Part shown: positions 35,665 to 44,469 of the stretch, one piece after another
How the letters are laid out: each line of letters begins with the position of its first letter
Position numbering within the stretch: the first letter of the stretch is position 1
From: Streptomyces europaeiscabiei
Lineage (GTDB): Bacteria > Actinomycetota > Actinomycetes > Streptomycetales > Streptomycetaceae
DNA: 64,000 nt
Reading direction: 5' to 3'
Assembly (NCBI RefSeq): GCF_036346855.1
Contig: NZ_CP107841.1
Location: forward strand, 186,001-250,000
Translations under genes and position numbers: made by a program
Notes under the pieces: generated by a model
What the model saw: the letters and a program-made list of their open reading frames with translations, nothing else
What the model was told of the DNA's origin: nothing
Database searches by the model: none

Positions 35665-36078
35665 TCAGGGGCACTGGCGGATCTGCTGCTTCCAGACGTC
35701 GGGGTTCCCCGTGTTCAGGTACCAGTCGTTGACATAGCCCCAGCGGCTGTTGGGAAGCTCGATGGACATCCAGTAGCGGTAGTTGGGGTTGTCGTAGGCC
35801 CCGTCACCGAGCTTCCAGCAGGACAGACCGACCTCGTTGCCGTTGTACAACCTGCTGTAGGCGGCCTCGATGGAGTCGTAGCCGTAGCCGGGGCCCCGGC
35901 GCACCAACAGATACGAGCCCGGGTCGATGCCGGTGACCGTGGTGCAGGGAATCCAACTGCCGGATCTTTCGCACTGGTGGATCGCGGCGTTCGCGGGTGC
36001 CGCCGTTCCCAGGAGCGCCGCCACGGCGGCGACCGCCGTGGTCGCGGTGGCCAGCATCTTCCTGTGTCCCGTGCTCAT
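35665..36078 (-). CDS. Small secreted SH3-like protein, 137 residues
   Basis: The signal peptide MSTGHRKMLATATTAVAAVA is followed by likely cleavage after ANA. The mature protein has four Cys, YLLVRRGPGYGYDSI (as in bacterial SH3 domains) and WGYVNDWYL at the C terminus. It is probably related to the secreted protein at 34.5-34.8 kb. The ATG overlaps the stop of a small upstream frame by 4 nt (ATGA). Confidence 0.76.
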   Translation of the reverse strand: MSTGHRKMLATATTAVAAVAALLGTAAPANAAIHQCERSGSWIPCTTVTGIDPGSYLLVRRGPGYGYDSIEAAYSRLYNGNEVGLSCWKLGDGAYDNPNYRYWMSIELPNSRWGYVNDWYLNTGNPDVWKQQIRQCP

Positions 36079-36224
36079 CTCTCGTGGGCCCTTTCACTTC
36101 GGTCCAGTCCTGCACCGAAGCCTGCCGATCCGCGAGGCAATCCGCGCCCCCTTTCGGTCAGGGCCGAAAGCCGGTGGTACGGGCCGCCTGCGGCCACGAC
36201 GGCCGCTGCATCGATCATGCGCAT
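36075..36224 (-). CDS. Possible 49-residue ORF upstream of the SH3-like gene
   Basis: ATG 36224 has GTGAGGAAA just upstream. The predicted peptide MRMIDAAAVVAAGGPYHRLS continues to DRSERAHER, and its stop overlaps the next start as ATGA, so coupling is possible. Third-position bias is weak, so it may be a chance frame or a leader peptide. Confidence 0.3.
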   Translation of the reverse strand: MRMIDAAAVVAAGGPYHRLSALTERGRGLPRGSAGFGAGLDRSERAHER

Positions 36225-36662
36225 TTTCCTCACCACTGGCCTCCTGACAAAGGGGATGTCCTTGTACGACCCTGGAAGGGCCACTCCGCCGACCGGGCTG
36301 ACCACCGGACGAGCAGTGGGTTCGCAGCTGTTGATCGAGGGGGAAGTCGGGATGAAGACACGCCTGCTTTGTGGCGTGAACCGTGTGCCGGACAGGAGCA
36401 ACGGCCTCCGGACGGCCGGAATCGGAGACGACCGCCCGCCGGAATGAAGGCCGCGTCCAGGCCGACCACAGCCGGACCACACCGACCGGAGCATCCGCTC
36501 CCGGGAGTCCGCAGTAGGCGGTCCGTCGCCACGCCCGCCATGCGGGCGGTGACGCCGCTGTCCGCGCGAGCCGTTCCGCACGGCGACGGGCAGCCCGCGT
36601 CATCCAGGACACACCTGCCGGACAGCGTGTCCCAACACCGACCCACACACGGGGGAAACAAA
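36225..36662. other. Intergenic region between divergent units
   Basis: About 440 nt hold the promoter(s) of the secreted-protein run (minus) and of the winged-helix regulator (plus). No reliable hexamers or operators were read, and no coding frame shows a convincing bias. Confidence 0.4.
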
Positions 36663-37691
36663 GTGCTGCGCATTCACTTCACCGAAGGGGACCTGGCCCG
36701 CGTCCATCTGGCCCGGGAGCCTGACCCGGTCTGGGAGACCCTGCTGGGTCTGCACCACCTGACCACGCCACGGTGCGGACTGCCGATCTTCACCCCCTGG
36801 CGGCGCGACGCCCGCGCCAGAGTGGCCGAGGGCCACCTGGCGGGCCCGGTGCGGATGCTCTCCACCCTGGCCCCCGCCTCGGCGGGATACTGGCCCGACT
36901 TCCTGACCCCCGGCGCCTCGGCCGATGGTCTGGAGGCGGCGCTGGAGGCACTGCGGGGCACTCCCAAACCGCAGCTGCGTCAGGAGATGGACCGGCTGGC
37001 CGAGACCCACCCGCTGCCTCGCTGGGCACACCGCCTCGCCGAGGGCGAGCCGCACCGGATGGAGGAGGTCGCGACGGCATTCCGTCTGGTGCACCGCACG
37101 ATCATCACGCCTGACTGGACCGGGGCCGCCAGGACCACTGAGGGCGACCGGGCCCTGCGGACACGCGTCCTGCGCGATCGCGGTGTGCACGGACTGCTTG
37201 ACTCCTTCCGTCCACTGATGGACTGGCAGCCACCCGTGCTGCACGTGCGCTACCCGGAAGACCGGGATCTCCACCTCGGCGGACGCGGCCTGCGGCTGAT
37301 CCCCTCTCACTTCTGCTGGAAGACCCCCATCGCCCTGGCCGACCCCTCCCTGCCCCAAGTCCTGGCCTATCCCGTCACCCACCCCCCGGCCTGGGCACCG
37401 TCCGTCACCCGCGACCGGCGCCCCGAAGCCCTGGCCACCCTGCTCGGCCGGACACGCGCACGCGTGCTGGCCGCTCTGGACACCACCGCGACCACAGGAG
37501 AAGTCGCCCAACGCCTCAGCATCTCCGCGTCCTCGGCGAGCGAACACATCACCGCCCTGCGAGAGGTCAGCCTCGCGCACAGCCAACGCACCGGCTCCCA
37601 GGTCGTACACACCCTCACCCCGTTGGGCACCGCGCTGCTCCGCGGTGAACTCCCGCCGCACTACCCGGCGGTCCGCGAGGACGGTTCGTGA
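36663..37691 (+). CDS. Winged-helix transcriptional regulator (ArsR/DUF5937-like)
   Basis: GTG 36663 starts VLRIHFTEGDLARVHLAREP, after GGGGGAAA. The 342-residue protein has a long N-terminal domain typical of DUF5937-type proteins and a C-terminal winged helix (RVLAALDTTATTGEVAQRLS then ASSASEHITALREV). It likely binds DNA through this domain. Frames further upstream (from 35997) do not look like the family. Targets unknown; it stands alone after the secreted-protein genes. Confidence 0.8.
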   Translation: MLRIHFTEGDLARVHLAREPDPVWETLLGLHHLTTPRCGLPIFTPWRRDARARVAEGHLAGPVRMLSTLAPASAGYWPDFLTPGASADGLEAALEALRGTPKPQLRQEMDRLAETHPLPRWAHRLAEGEPHRMEEVATAFRLVHRTIITPDWTGAARTTEGDRALRTRVLRDRGVHGLLDSFRPLMDWQPPVLHVRYPEDRDLHLGGRGLRLIPSHFCWKTPIALADPSLPQVLAYPVTHPPAWAPSVTRDRRPEALATLLGRTRARVLAALDTTATTGEVAQRLSISASSASEHITALREVSLAHSQRTGSQVVHTLTPLGTALLRGELPPHYPAVREDGS

Positions 37692-38195
37692 TTCTTTGAG
37701 CGGTGCCGTCGTCGCCCGGTGGTGCGGATGGGGGCGGCATCCGCCGGTCCGCAACTGATGGCCTGTTGGGGTGACGGGGTGACCGTTGGCGCACACGCAT
37801 ATCGCGGCTGCTCCGCAGAGAGTGAGCCAGCGCCGCAGCACGGACTTGTGCCGATCAGGTTCCCCTGAGCCGCACCACTTGTGGGCCGGCCGCTGCCCTG
37901 CGCGGCCATCGTCGACCGTTACGAGTCCCACTGATCGCAGGCTCGCGGTGCCGGAGCCGGAGCCGGAGCATGACACACGAACAGACCCCGTACCTGGATC
38001 CGAAGAAGCCGGGTACGGAGCGCTGTTGGCGAGTGCCCTCCATCTCCACCGCCTGTGCGAGGTGTGGCCGCAGGCCCGCAGTGCCACACCCCGCCCACCA
38101 TCGTCCGATGCCGAGGAGTCCAGATCCTCCTCGGCATCGAGGCGCCACATCCACACCGGGCCGCAGGCCGAAACGGTCACCCGCGAAGTGCGGGG
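37692..38195. other. Intergenic region downstream of the regulator
   Basis: About 500 nt with no recognisable gene. It carries a solo copy of an insertion-element end next to the SPFH gene and a 12-bp hairpin (listed separately). Patchy minus-strand coding character was not assignable. Confidence 0.4.
38107..38139 (-). terminator. 12-bp inverted repeat, possible terminator
   Basis: GATGCCGAGGAG and its exact complement CTCCTCGGCATC flank a short loop about 57 nt after the SPFH gene stop. It could terminate that transcript or belong to the insertion-like sequence next to it. Confidence 0.5.
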
Positions 38196-38199
38196 CTAG
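38170..38199. repeat. Solo copy of the IS1634-like element end
   Basis: The 30 nt GAAAC...CTAG share the core ACCCGCGAAGT and the end CGGGGCTAG with the right end of the element at 52.6 kb. About 26 of 30 bases match by eye. Its CTAG contains the stop codon (TAG on the minus strand) of the SPFH gene. No partner end was found nearby. Confidence 0.7.
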
Positions 38200-39083
38200 T
38201 TCTTGCTGTTGTCCACGATGACCGGCGTGCCGCCCGAGTCCGTACCGCACGGCACCGCGTACACCGGGTTGGCCTTCGCGGCCTCCTTGTAGGCCTCCAG
38301 GCACTGGTTGTACAGGACCTTGTCGCTCAGCGACTTCTCGATGATCTTGTTGGCGGTGGCGATGCCCTCTGCCTCGATCCGCTTGCGCTCCGCCTCCGCC
38401 TTGGCCGTACGCTGCCCTTCCTCGGACCGCTCGGTGGCCTGCTCCTGCTGGATCTTCTTGTCGATCTGATCCTGCAGCTTGTCCGACGGCTTCACATTGC
38501 GCAGGTTGACCGCGGTGACGTCGATCCCGCGAGGCGTCAGGCGCTCCTTGATGAGGTCCTCGATCTCCGAACCGATCTGCTCGCGAGCCGAGGCGTAGCC
38601 CTCCTCGCTGGTGTGCTTCGCGAAGACATTGCGGATGATCTCGCGACTGTCCGGCAGCACCAGCCGCTCCTGGACGGCCTCCTCACTTCCCGCCAGCCGG
38701 TACAGCGCCACTGCCTTCGCCGGCACCACCGCCCACTTGATGGTGACGTCCGCGTACAGCACCCCGCCCTGAGAGGAGCGGACCTCGACCACGTCCTTGT
38801 CGTAGAGGTTGAGGTCCACCGGCCGGGTGGAGAAGGACGTGACATCGGTGAACGGCGACTTGAACTGGATGCCGGAGGTCAGCGGCGTGCCGACCTTGCC
38901 GAAGGTCACCGGCACACCGACCTCATAGGCGCTCACCACATGGACGCAGGCGAACACACCGGCCAGCGCGCCCCCCACCGCGCTGAGCACCGCCCCGAGC
39001 CTCCAGCCCCCACCGTCACGGCCACGACCGACCAGAAAGACCACGACTGCCGCTATGAGCAGCAGGATGGACAGCACGAACAT
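38196..39083 (-). CDS. SPFH/prohibitin-family membrane protein
   Basis: The 295-residue protein begins MFVLSILLLIAAVVVFLVG after a GGAGG site, with a second hydrophobic segment right after. The SPFH domain follows (VPVTFGKVGTPLTSGIQFKS, RSSQGGVLYADVTIKWAV, RNVKPSDKLQDQIDKKIQQE), then a Glu/Arg-rich coiled coil. SPFH proteins assemble into rings or microdomains at membranes. Upstream in-frame codons to 39224 would add an unlikely Arg-rich leader, so I used ATG 39083. Function here unknown. Confidence 0.86.
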   Translation of the reverse strand: MFVLSILLLIAAVVVFLVGRGRDGGGWRLGAVLSAVGGALAGVFACVHVVSAYEVGVPVTFGKVGTPLTSGIQFKSPFTDVTSFSTRPVDLNLYDKDVVEVRSSQGGVLYADVTIKWAVVPAKAVALYRLAGSEEAVQERLVLPDSREIIRNVFAKHTSEEGYASAREQIGSEIEDLIKERLTPRGIDVTAVNLRNVKPSDKLQDQIDKKIQQEQATERSEEGQRTAKAEAERKRIEAEGIATANKIIEKSLSDKVLYNQCLEAYKEAAKANPVYAVPCGTDSGGTPVIVDNSKN

Positions 39084-39512
39084 AGGAGCCCCCTCCAGAA
39101 ACGGATCCGCGCCGCCTCGGGGGCGACGCGCAGCGCATCGTAACGAGCCCTGCTCCCCCACCCGTACGCAACCCCTGCAAGTGGTACAGGGCGTTCTTCT
39201 GCCGGGCGGTGGTGAAGGAGGCACTGCCCGTACGTCGCGAAGCTGCGAGTAGCCCTACCGGATCCACAGATCGTCGTCAGCCTGGTCATGTTCTTCTTCC
39301 GGACCAGCCAGATCTCGCCGCCGTCACTGTGGAGTCGGCCGTCCCGCCTCCGGTCGAGAGCAGGGATGTACGAGGCCGCCCGCCTGGGCTCGCCGACGAT
39401 CGGAAGGTTCACCTGGGCTCAGAAGGCCAACCGCGTAAGGTGCCGGTCCCGTGGATCGGGGGCGTGCTGGTAGGTGCGAGTCCTCATGGTGGAGCGCTCG
39501 CGAGACGGCCCG
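39084..39512. other. Intergenic region upstream of the SPFH gene
   Basis: About 430 nt. A minus-strand frame reads AASYIPALDRRRDGRLHSDG and GEIWLVRKKNMTRLTT and looks partly coding, but has no recognisable family and a doubtful start. It is left unassigned. The SPFH promoter must lie near 39084-39150. Confidence 0.4.
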
Positions 39513-41051
39513 TCAGTCCTTCGACCTCGCCGACGCCTTGGCGCAGAGGTAAGGACGCGCGAGCAGCAGGCCGGTGCCGGTCATGGCGATGCCGAAGTAG
39601 ACCGGCGCGAGGTGGATGAAGTCGGTGTAGTGGATGACGCCGTGCACCACGACAGCCGGCAGGAAGCCGGCGGCCGCCGCCGCGGCCAGGGTCCAGAACA
39701 CCCAGGCCTCACCCCGCCGCCAGCCCCACGCGCTGAGCAGAACGATGGCCACCGCGGCGGCCATCAGGGCGCCGCCCAACCCCGCCCGATCGTGGGCGAC
39801 GAACGACACGAGCCGGGGATTCACGCTTTCCAGCGTCTGTGTGCCGGTGCCCAGGAAAGCAAGGTCGGTGGTAACGAAGACGCTGGTCAGACCGACCACC
39901 GAGATCACCGCTCCGCCGACGAACAGCCCCGCTCCCGTGACGATCAGCAGCAGCTGGCCGACCAGCGCCCGTCGGCGCTCCGGCTCCGGCCCGTCGGACG
40001 CCAGGCGCCATCGCGGTGCGTGCGGGGTCCGACGGACCGCGGCCACGAACATCGGGAACAGCACGATGGTGGTGGCCGTGTGCAGGGGTTCCACGAAACC
40101 GGTGGCCAGGAAGTAGAACAAGGTGGGGAAGCCGATCGCTCCCGAGAGCAGATACGCCTCGCGGGCCCAGGGCCAGCCGCGTCTGATCCCGCCCACGGCG
40201 AGGCCGGTGTAGAGGGAACCGAGCGCCACCATCGTGCCGGCCATGGTGATCCGGTCGTGCTGGAGGAAGTGCACGAGGTGGTGGTTGGCGGCATGCAGTT
40301 CGTGCAGCGTCATGCCGAGGTAGTCGCGGTCGTACCAGAGCAGCACCGGCCCGAGCGTGATCGCCGCGGCGCCGAGTCCGGCGCCCGTCATGCCGAGCCC
40401 GACGAGCAGCCCCCACCACCAGGCGGGCCAGCGGCGGGGATCGCGGCCGATGTCCCCCAGCCGCGGAGCGGGCGCGGTGGGGGTGGCTGCCTCGGTGACC
40501 CGTGCGAACCAGCCGGGTCCGGCCGCGACGAGCACCCCGGGGCGGGCGAGCACGACGGCGCCCGGCTCCTCGAGCGCGGCGGCCGCCGCGGGGACCGCCG
40601 GGTCGACGACATGGACCACGTGCGGGTCGTCATCGCTGGTGAACCCGTCGACATGCGGTTTGAGGGCGGCTTCGGCCTCCGGGTCGCAGGCACGGACGAC
40701 CAGCGGGATCGAGCGGCCGGCAGCGGCCTCGCGTACGGTCTCCGCGTCGGCCGCGCAGACGGGCGCCACCTCGACGACACCGGCCCCGAGCGGGGCCATG
40801 GCACGTATCGCTTCGCGGGCGAGCGAGGGCGGGACGGATATACCGAGGCGGACGGTCACGGGCACGCCGGCGATCTCGCCGGCGAGGCTCTCGGGCGGAT
40901 GGCGGTGGCCGAACCCCCGGGCGATCAGCCGCGCGCCGGAGGGGCGGGAGCCGATCGAGGCCAGCAGTCGCAGTGCGGTCAGCTGCGAACGGCGGCGGCC
41001 GAGCACGGCGGCGGCCAGGCCGCGCAGCGGGTGGTATGTCCAGTCCGGCAT
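39513..41051 (-). CDS. Membrane protein with N-terminal TIM-barrel-like domain
   Basis: The 512-residue protein starts at ATG 41051. Residues 30-190 resemble a dihydroorotate-dehydrogenase-type barrel (RLLASIGSRPSGARLIARGF, RLGISVPPSLAREAIRAMAP, GVVEVAPVCAADAET). Residues about 200-500 hold around eight membrane helices, including NHHLVHFLQHDRITMAGT with several His residues. I have seen this architecture in actinomycete membrane proteins, but its reaction is not established. The FAD monooxygenase gene ends at the same position (TGATG junction), so the two are probably co-translated. Confidence 0.78.
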   Translation of the reverse strand: MPDWTYHPLRGLAAAVLGRRRSQLTALRLLASIGSRPSGARLIARGFGHRHPPESLAGEIAGVPVTVRLGISVPPSLAREAIRAMAPLGAGVVEVAPVCAADAETVREAAAGRSIPLVVRACDPEAEAALKPHVDGFTSDDDPHVVHVVDPAVPAAAAALEEPGAVVLARPGVLVAAGPGWFARVTEAATPTAPAPRLGDIGRDPRRWPAWWWGLLVGLGMTGAGLGAAAITLGPVLLWYDRDYLGMTLHELHAANHHLVHFLQHDRITMAGTMVALGSLYTGLAVGGIRRGWPWAREAYLLSGAIGFPTLFYFLATGFVEPLHTATTIVLFPMFVAAVRRTPHAPRWRLASDGPEPERRRALVGQLLLIVTGAGLFVGGAVISVVGLTSVFVTTDLAFLGTGTQTLESVNPRLVSFVAHDRAGLGGALMAAAVAIVLLSAWGWRRGEAWVFWTLAAAAAAGFLPAVVVHGVIHYTDFIHLAPVYFGIAMTGTGLLLARPYLCAKASARSKD

Positions 41052-42232
41052 CAGCGGCTCTCGCTCGTCGTCGTGGTGCCCGGGTCACCGGGCGCGGTCC
41101 AGCCGAGGACCGGCGTCATGGAACGCAGCGCCGCCCACGTCGGCGCCAGCCGGGCGGCCGTGTCGCGCAACACCACCGCAGGCGGCCACGACAGCTGGCC
41201 GATCGCGCCCAGCCGGGCGGAGCGGCGTGTGATGGCCTGGGTCCGCGGGCGGCGCAGCAGGTCGTACGAGCGCAGCGCGGCGGCCACGTCCGGGGTGCCG
41301 TCGAGGCAGTGGGCGAGGGTGACCGCGTCCTCCAGCGCCTGGCACGCGCCCTGGCCCAGGTTGGGGGTCATGGCATGGGCCGCGTCGCCCAGCAGCGCGA
41401 CCCGGCCGCGGACGAAGGAGGGCAGCGGTGGCAGGTCGTACAGGTCGTGTCGGAGCACCGTGTCCGCGCGGACGGCGGCCAGCAGGGCGGGGACGGGATC
41501 CGGCCAGGACCCGAAGCGGCGTAGCAGTTCGGCGTACTCGGACGAGCTCGAGGCCGTTCCCGCAGGCAGTGACGCGGTCGCGAAGCAGTACATCCGCCCG
41601 CCCGGTAGCGCCGTGTAGCCGAGCCTCGCTCCGCGGCCCCAGATCGCCGCCCCCTCGGAAGGGGGCTCGGCGAGGGGCTCGGTGACCGTGCGCCAGGCCG
41701 TGTACCCGGCGTACCGAGGGCCGGCCGCGTCGGGCCACAGGACGCGGCGGACCATACTGCGCAGCCCGTCGGCGCCGATGACGAGGTCAGGCCGGGACTC
41801 GCCCCTGCGGTGATCGACGACCAGGCCATGGCCGCCGTCGCGGACCACGGACACCTCGCTGCCCGGCCGCAGGCTGTCGGCGGGCAGCGCCGCCGTGAGC
41901 ACCCGCAACAGGTCCGCGCGGTGCAGGACCACCAGGGGATGGCCGAAGCGGCGCGCCAGCTCTTCGTTGTCCGTACGGGACAGCCAGCGGCCCTGGCGGT
42001 CCCGTACGCCGCCTGTGGCCTCGACGGCGCCGAGTGCCCGGACAGCGCCGGCCAGACCGAGCACCTCGAGCGCGTGCAGCGCGTTCGGCCACAGGGAGAT
42101 GCCGGCGCCGATCTCAGTGAATTCCGGGGACCGTTCGAGCACCTCGACGCGCCAGCCCCGGCGATGCAGGGCGACGGCCGCCGCAAGCCCCCCGATCCCG
42201 CCGCCGACGATGGTCGCGGCGCGCTGCGACAT
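41051..42232 (-). CDS. FAD-dependent monooxygenase (PHBH-type)
   Basis: The 393-residue protein begins MSQRAATIVGGGIGGLAAAV (FAD-binding GxGxxG). It includes the family DG motif LVIGADGLRSMVR and the second FAD motif GRVALLGDAAHAMTPNLGQG. This is the aromatic-ring hydroxylase/monooxygenase family that uses NAD(P)H and oxygen. Its stop overlaps the ATG of the membrane-bound TIM-barrel protein by one base. Substrate unknown; pairing with the membrane protein suggests a lipid-soluble or quinone-like substrate. Confidence 0.87.
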   Translation of the reverse strand: MSQRAATIVGGGIGGLAAAVALHRRGWRVEVLERSPEFTEIGAGISLWPNALHALEVLGLAGAVRALGAVEATGGVRDRQGRWLSRTDNEELARRFGHPLVVLHRADLLRVLTAALPADSLRPGSEVSVVRDGGHGLVVDHRRGESRPDLVIGADGLRSMVRRVLWPDAAGPRYAGYTAWRTVTEPLAEPPSEGAAIWGRGARLGYTALPGGRMYCFATASLPAGTASSSSEYAELLRRFGSWPDPVPALLAAVRADTVLRHDLYDLPPLPSFVRGRVALLGDAAHAMTPNLGQGACQALEDAVTLAHCLDGTPDVAAALRSYDLLRRPRTQAITRRSARLGAIGQLSWPPAVVLRDTAARLAPTWAALRSMTPVLGWTAPGDPGTTTTSESR

Positions 42233-42399
42233 GGGTCCTCGCTCTGGGTTCGGGGGCGCCGCCCCCGGTCAAGTGGCCGTCGATCCGGTGCCCGAGTGGC
42301 ATGCGACGCGACGCAGGTCCAGCTGAGCAGCGCCCATCGCAACATGTCGGCAGGTGCCTGTCAATGTGGCGAGCTGCACCCGGTGCCGCTGAAGAAGCC
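42233..42399. promoter_or_regulatory. Upstream region of the monooxygenase gene
   Basis: This region must hold the monooxygenase operon promoter. No clear hexamers were read. It ends at a transposase remnant. Confidence 0.35.
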
Positions 42400-42595
42400 G
42401 CGGGCCGCGACGAAACCGGACCGGTCGCGGGCGGTGATCGACTGCTCGCATGTGCGGCTGCTCGGCTCGGCCCAAAAGCGCGCCCAGCCCGGCCGACCGC
42501 GCACGGCCGGGCAGCGAGCACCACGTCCTCACCGACGGGCAGGGCATCCCGCTCGCGGTGTCCGTGACCGGCGGAAACCGCAACGCGCCGAAGAC
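42400..42595 (+). pseudogene. IS5-family transposase fragment (central part)
   Basis: The frames read DRSRAVIDCSHVRLLGSAQK then, with a shift, DRARPGSEHHVLTDGQGIPL and AVSVTGGNRN. This is the middle of an IS5-type transposase around the first DDE Asp. It breaks off exactly at GGNRN, the motif at which the deleted copy at 32.8 kb resumes. Confidence 0.72.
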
Positions 42596-42850
42596 GCCGT
42601 CGTTGTCGGGAGCGGCCGGTGGTGGTGCCGTTGGAGTCGGTGGCGCCCTCGGCGTAGAGGACGTTCTTCCAGAAACAGGCCAGGTTGGATGTCGCGTACG
42701 AGGTTGTGGACAGGGTGCCCTCGTCGCCGAAGTCGTCGTAGCTGGAGCCGGCGCGGCGGACGAACCCGTCGGAGGCGGCCGCCGAGGCCGGCGTCGCGCT
42801 GATCGCCGGCGTGGCGGCGGCCAGGGCACCCGTCGCGGCGGCATGCGGGT
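42596..42850 (-). pseudogene. N-terminal remnant of a secreted peptidoglycan-binding-like protein
   Basis: The minus strand reads ALAAATPAISATPASAAASD (signal peptide end) and GSSYDDFGDEGTLSTTSYAT then NLACFWKNVLYAEGATDSNG. This wording resembles the start of Streptomyces proteins that go on to a peptidoglycan-binding domain. It is cut by the transposase fragment before that domain. Confidence 0.45.
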
Positions 42851-43086
42851 GACCGTATCGACGCCTACGAACTGTGGGTCATGGCGAACCATCAGCACCA
42901 CTACAACGGCAGCGTCACACTCGTCGAGATGACCAGTGGGCGAGCCGCATCATCCCGGAGGTCGACACGGGCGCGACCGCGGTGTGCCCCTCGATCACCG
43001 ATCTGTGGGCGGCCGAGACACACCCCGAGCAACGCCGCCGCGCCTCCCGCAGGCTTGCCTCCGGAGCCGCAGTACCCGCGGATCTA
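42851..43086 (+). other. Unassigned coding-like remnant
   Basis: Two plus-strand frames join as DAYELWVMANHQHHYNGSVT and EVDTGATAVCPSITDLWAAE, ending ASGAAVPADLR and a stop. No family was recognised. Probably a decayed gene end. Confidence 0.3.
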
Positions 43087-43128
43087 CGCTGAGGCTCCGA
43101 TGGGCGCGCGCCCATCGGAGCCTCAGCG
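43087..43128 (-). terminator. 20-bp inverted repeat with 2-nt loop
   Basis: CGCTGAGGCTCCGATGGGCG and its exact complement are separated by CG, 4 nt past the stop of the minus-strand ferric reductase-like gene. No T tract. A strong hairpin, probably its terminator. Confidence 0.85.
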
Positions 43129-43131
43129 CCG

Positions 43132-44469
43132 TCAGGCCAGACCGAACCGCTCCGCGTGCACCTGCAGGTGGGGAACTCCCAGGCCGCGCAGGGCGCTGAG
43201 CACGGCCGAGGTCATCGCGGGCGGGCCACAGACGTACACATCGCGTTCGGTTATGTCGGGGACCAGGGCACGGAGACTGTCCGGCTCGAACGGCGGCCGC
43301 CCCTCCCCCCTGCGACCGGTGAGCAGATGCAGCCGCCCGCCACGCGCCGCGACCAGTGCACGCACCTCGTCGACCAGCACAGCGTCGTCCTCGCTGCGCA
43401 CCCGGTAGAGCACGACGACGTCGCCGGCCGGTTCCTCCTCCAGCAGGGCTCGGACCGGCGTGATCCCCACTCCTCCGGCGATCAGCAGTGCGCCGGGCCG
43501 GGTGCGGTGCAACGAGGTGAACGCCCCGTACGGTCCTTCAACGAACGCGCGGCTCCCGACCGGGAGATGCCGCAGGCCTGCGCTCGCGCTGCCGGCCGCC
43601 TTGGCCGTCAGGCGCAACGTGCGGCCGTCGGGTGCCGCCGACAGCGAGAACGGGTTCGCCAGCCACCAGTGGTTGTGCCCGGGGAACCGCCAGATGCAGA
43701 ACTGGCCCGCCCGGGCCGGCAGCCTGTCGAGGTGACGGCCGGTGACGTGCACCGACACCACGTCGTCCGACTCCGGCACCACCGCCACGACCTCGAATCG
43801 GTGATAGGCGTTGCGCCACAGAGGCGTCACGATCCGCCCCGTGACCAGGGCACCGAACGCGAACAGCCACAGGGCCCACCAGTAGATCATCGCGGGCGTG
43901 GAGGAGCTGAAGGTCGTGGTCTCCTGCAACTGGTGGACGAACGCCAGCCCCAACGCCAGGTACAGCAGCAGATGCACTCCGTGCCACGTCTCGTACCGCA
44001 GCCGCCGCCTCACCTGTCGGGCGGAGACGACGGCGACCACGACGACGATCGCCGCTGCCAGCATCCCGAGCAGGGAGGCCGGCACTCCGGCCAGCGCGAA
44101 GAACGTCTTCGTCATCGACGCGTCGTCGAGCCGCGCGTAGCCCAGCACCACCAGCACGGCGTGGGTGAGGAGGGTCCACAGCAGGGTGAAGCCGACCCAC
44201 CGGTGCCACACCGTCAACCGGTCCATGCCGATACGACGGTCGAGCCACGGCAGCCGGGCCACCAGCAACAGTTGGAACAGCATCAGCACGGCGGCGTGCA
44301 GCCCGAAGAACTTGGCGACCGTGAGCACCCCGTTCTTGCCGGTCCCGGCCGTGATGAACAGAACCTCGACGATCACCAGGTTGACGATGACGAACGTCCA
44401 CAGCGCCCAACGCGCCGCGACGACCGGAGGTGTGGTGCCCTGTCGCACCTGTGTACTTGTCGCCTCCAC
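43132..44469 (-). CDS. Ferric reductase-like flavocytochrome
   Basis: The 445-residue protein starts at GTG 44469 with AGAGGGG upstream. Residues 20-235 contain about six membrane segments with His pairs (RLTVWHRWVGFTLLWTLLTH and YETWHGVHLLLYLALGLAFV) suited to two b-type haems. Residues about 245-445 form a ferredoxin-NADP reductase-like module: FAD motif RAGQFCIWRFPGH, LLIAGGVGITPVRALLEEEP, and the terminal DVYVCGPPAMTSAV. It should move electrons from NAD(P)H across the membrane, for example to ferric iron. It is unlinked to other redox genes and has a strong terminator. The longer frame to 44652 reads as an implausible leader. Confidence 0.85.
   Translation of the reverse strand: MEATSTQVRQGTTPPVVAARWALWTFVIVNLVIVEVLFITAGTGKNGVLTVAKFFGLHAAVLMLFQLLLVARLPWLDRRIGMDRLTVWHRWVGFTLLWTLLTHAVLVVLGYARLDDASMTKTFFALAGVPASLLGMLAAAIVVVVAVVSARQVRRRLRYETWHGVHLLLYLALGLAFVHQLQETTTFSSSTPAMIYWWALWLFAFGALVTGRIVTPLWRNAYHRFEVVAVVPESDDVVSVHVTGRHLDRLPARAGQFCIWRFPGHNHWWLANPFSLSAAPDGRTLRLTAKAAGSASAGLRHLPVGSRAFVEGPYGAFTSLHRTRPGALLIAGGVGITPVRALLEEEPAGDVVVLYRVRSEDDAVLVDEVRALVAARGGRLHLLTGRRGEGRPPFEPDSLRALVPDITERDVYVCGPPAMTSAVLSALRGLGVPHLQVHAERFGLA

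Noticed and set aside
35997..36662. Upstream extension of the winged-helix regulator
   Set aside because: Translation is Arg/Pro-rich without bias; GTG 36663 has a ribosome site and family-like first residues.
36663..37691. Toxin/antitoxin or defence island
   Set aside because: The regulator and neighbours show no restriction, nuclease or toxin motifs; nothing else in the window has a readable anti-phage system signature.
39474..41618. Plus-strand open frame of 714 codons over the monooxygenase/membrane protein pair
   Set aside because: Low-complexity translation without domains; conflicts with two well supported minus-strand genes.
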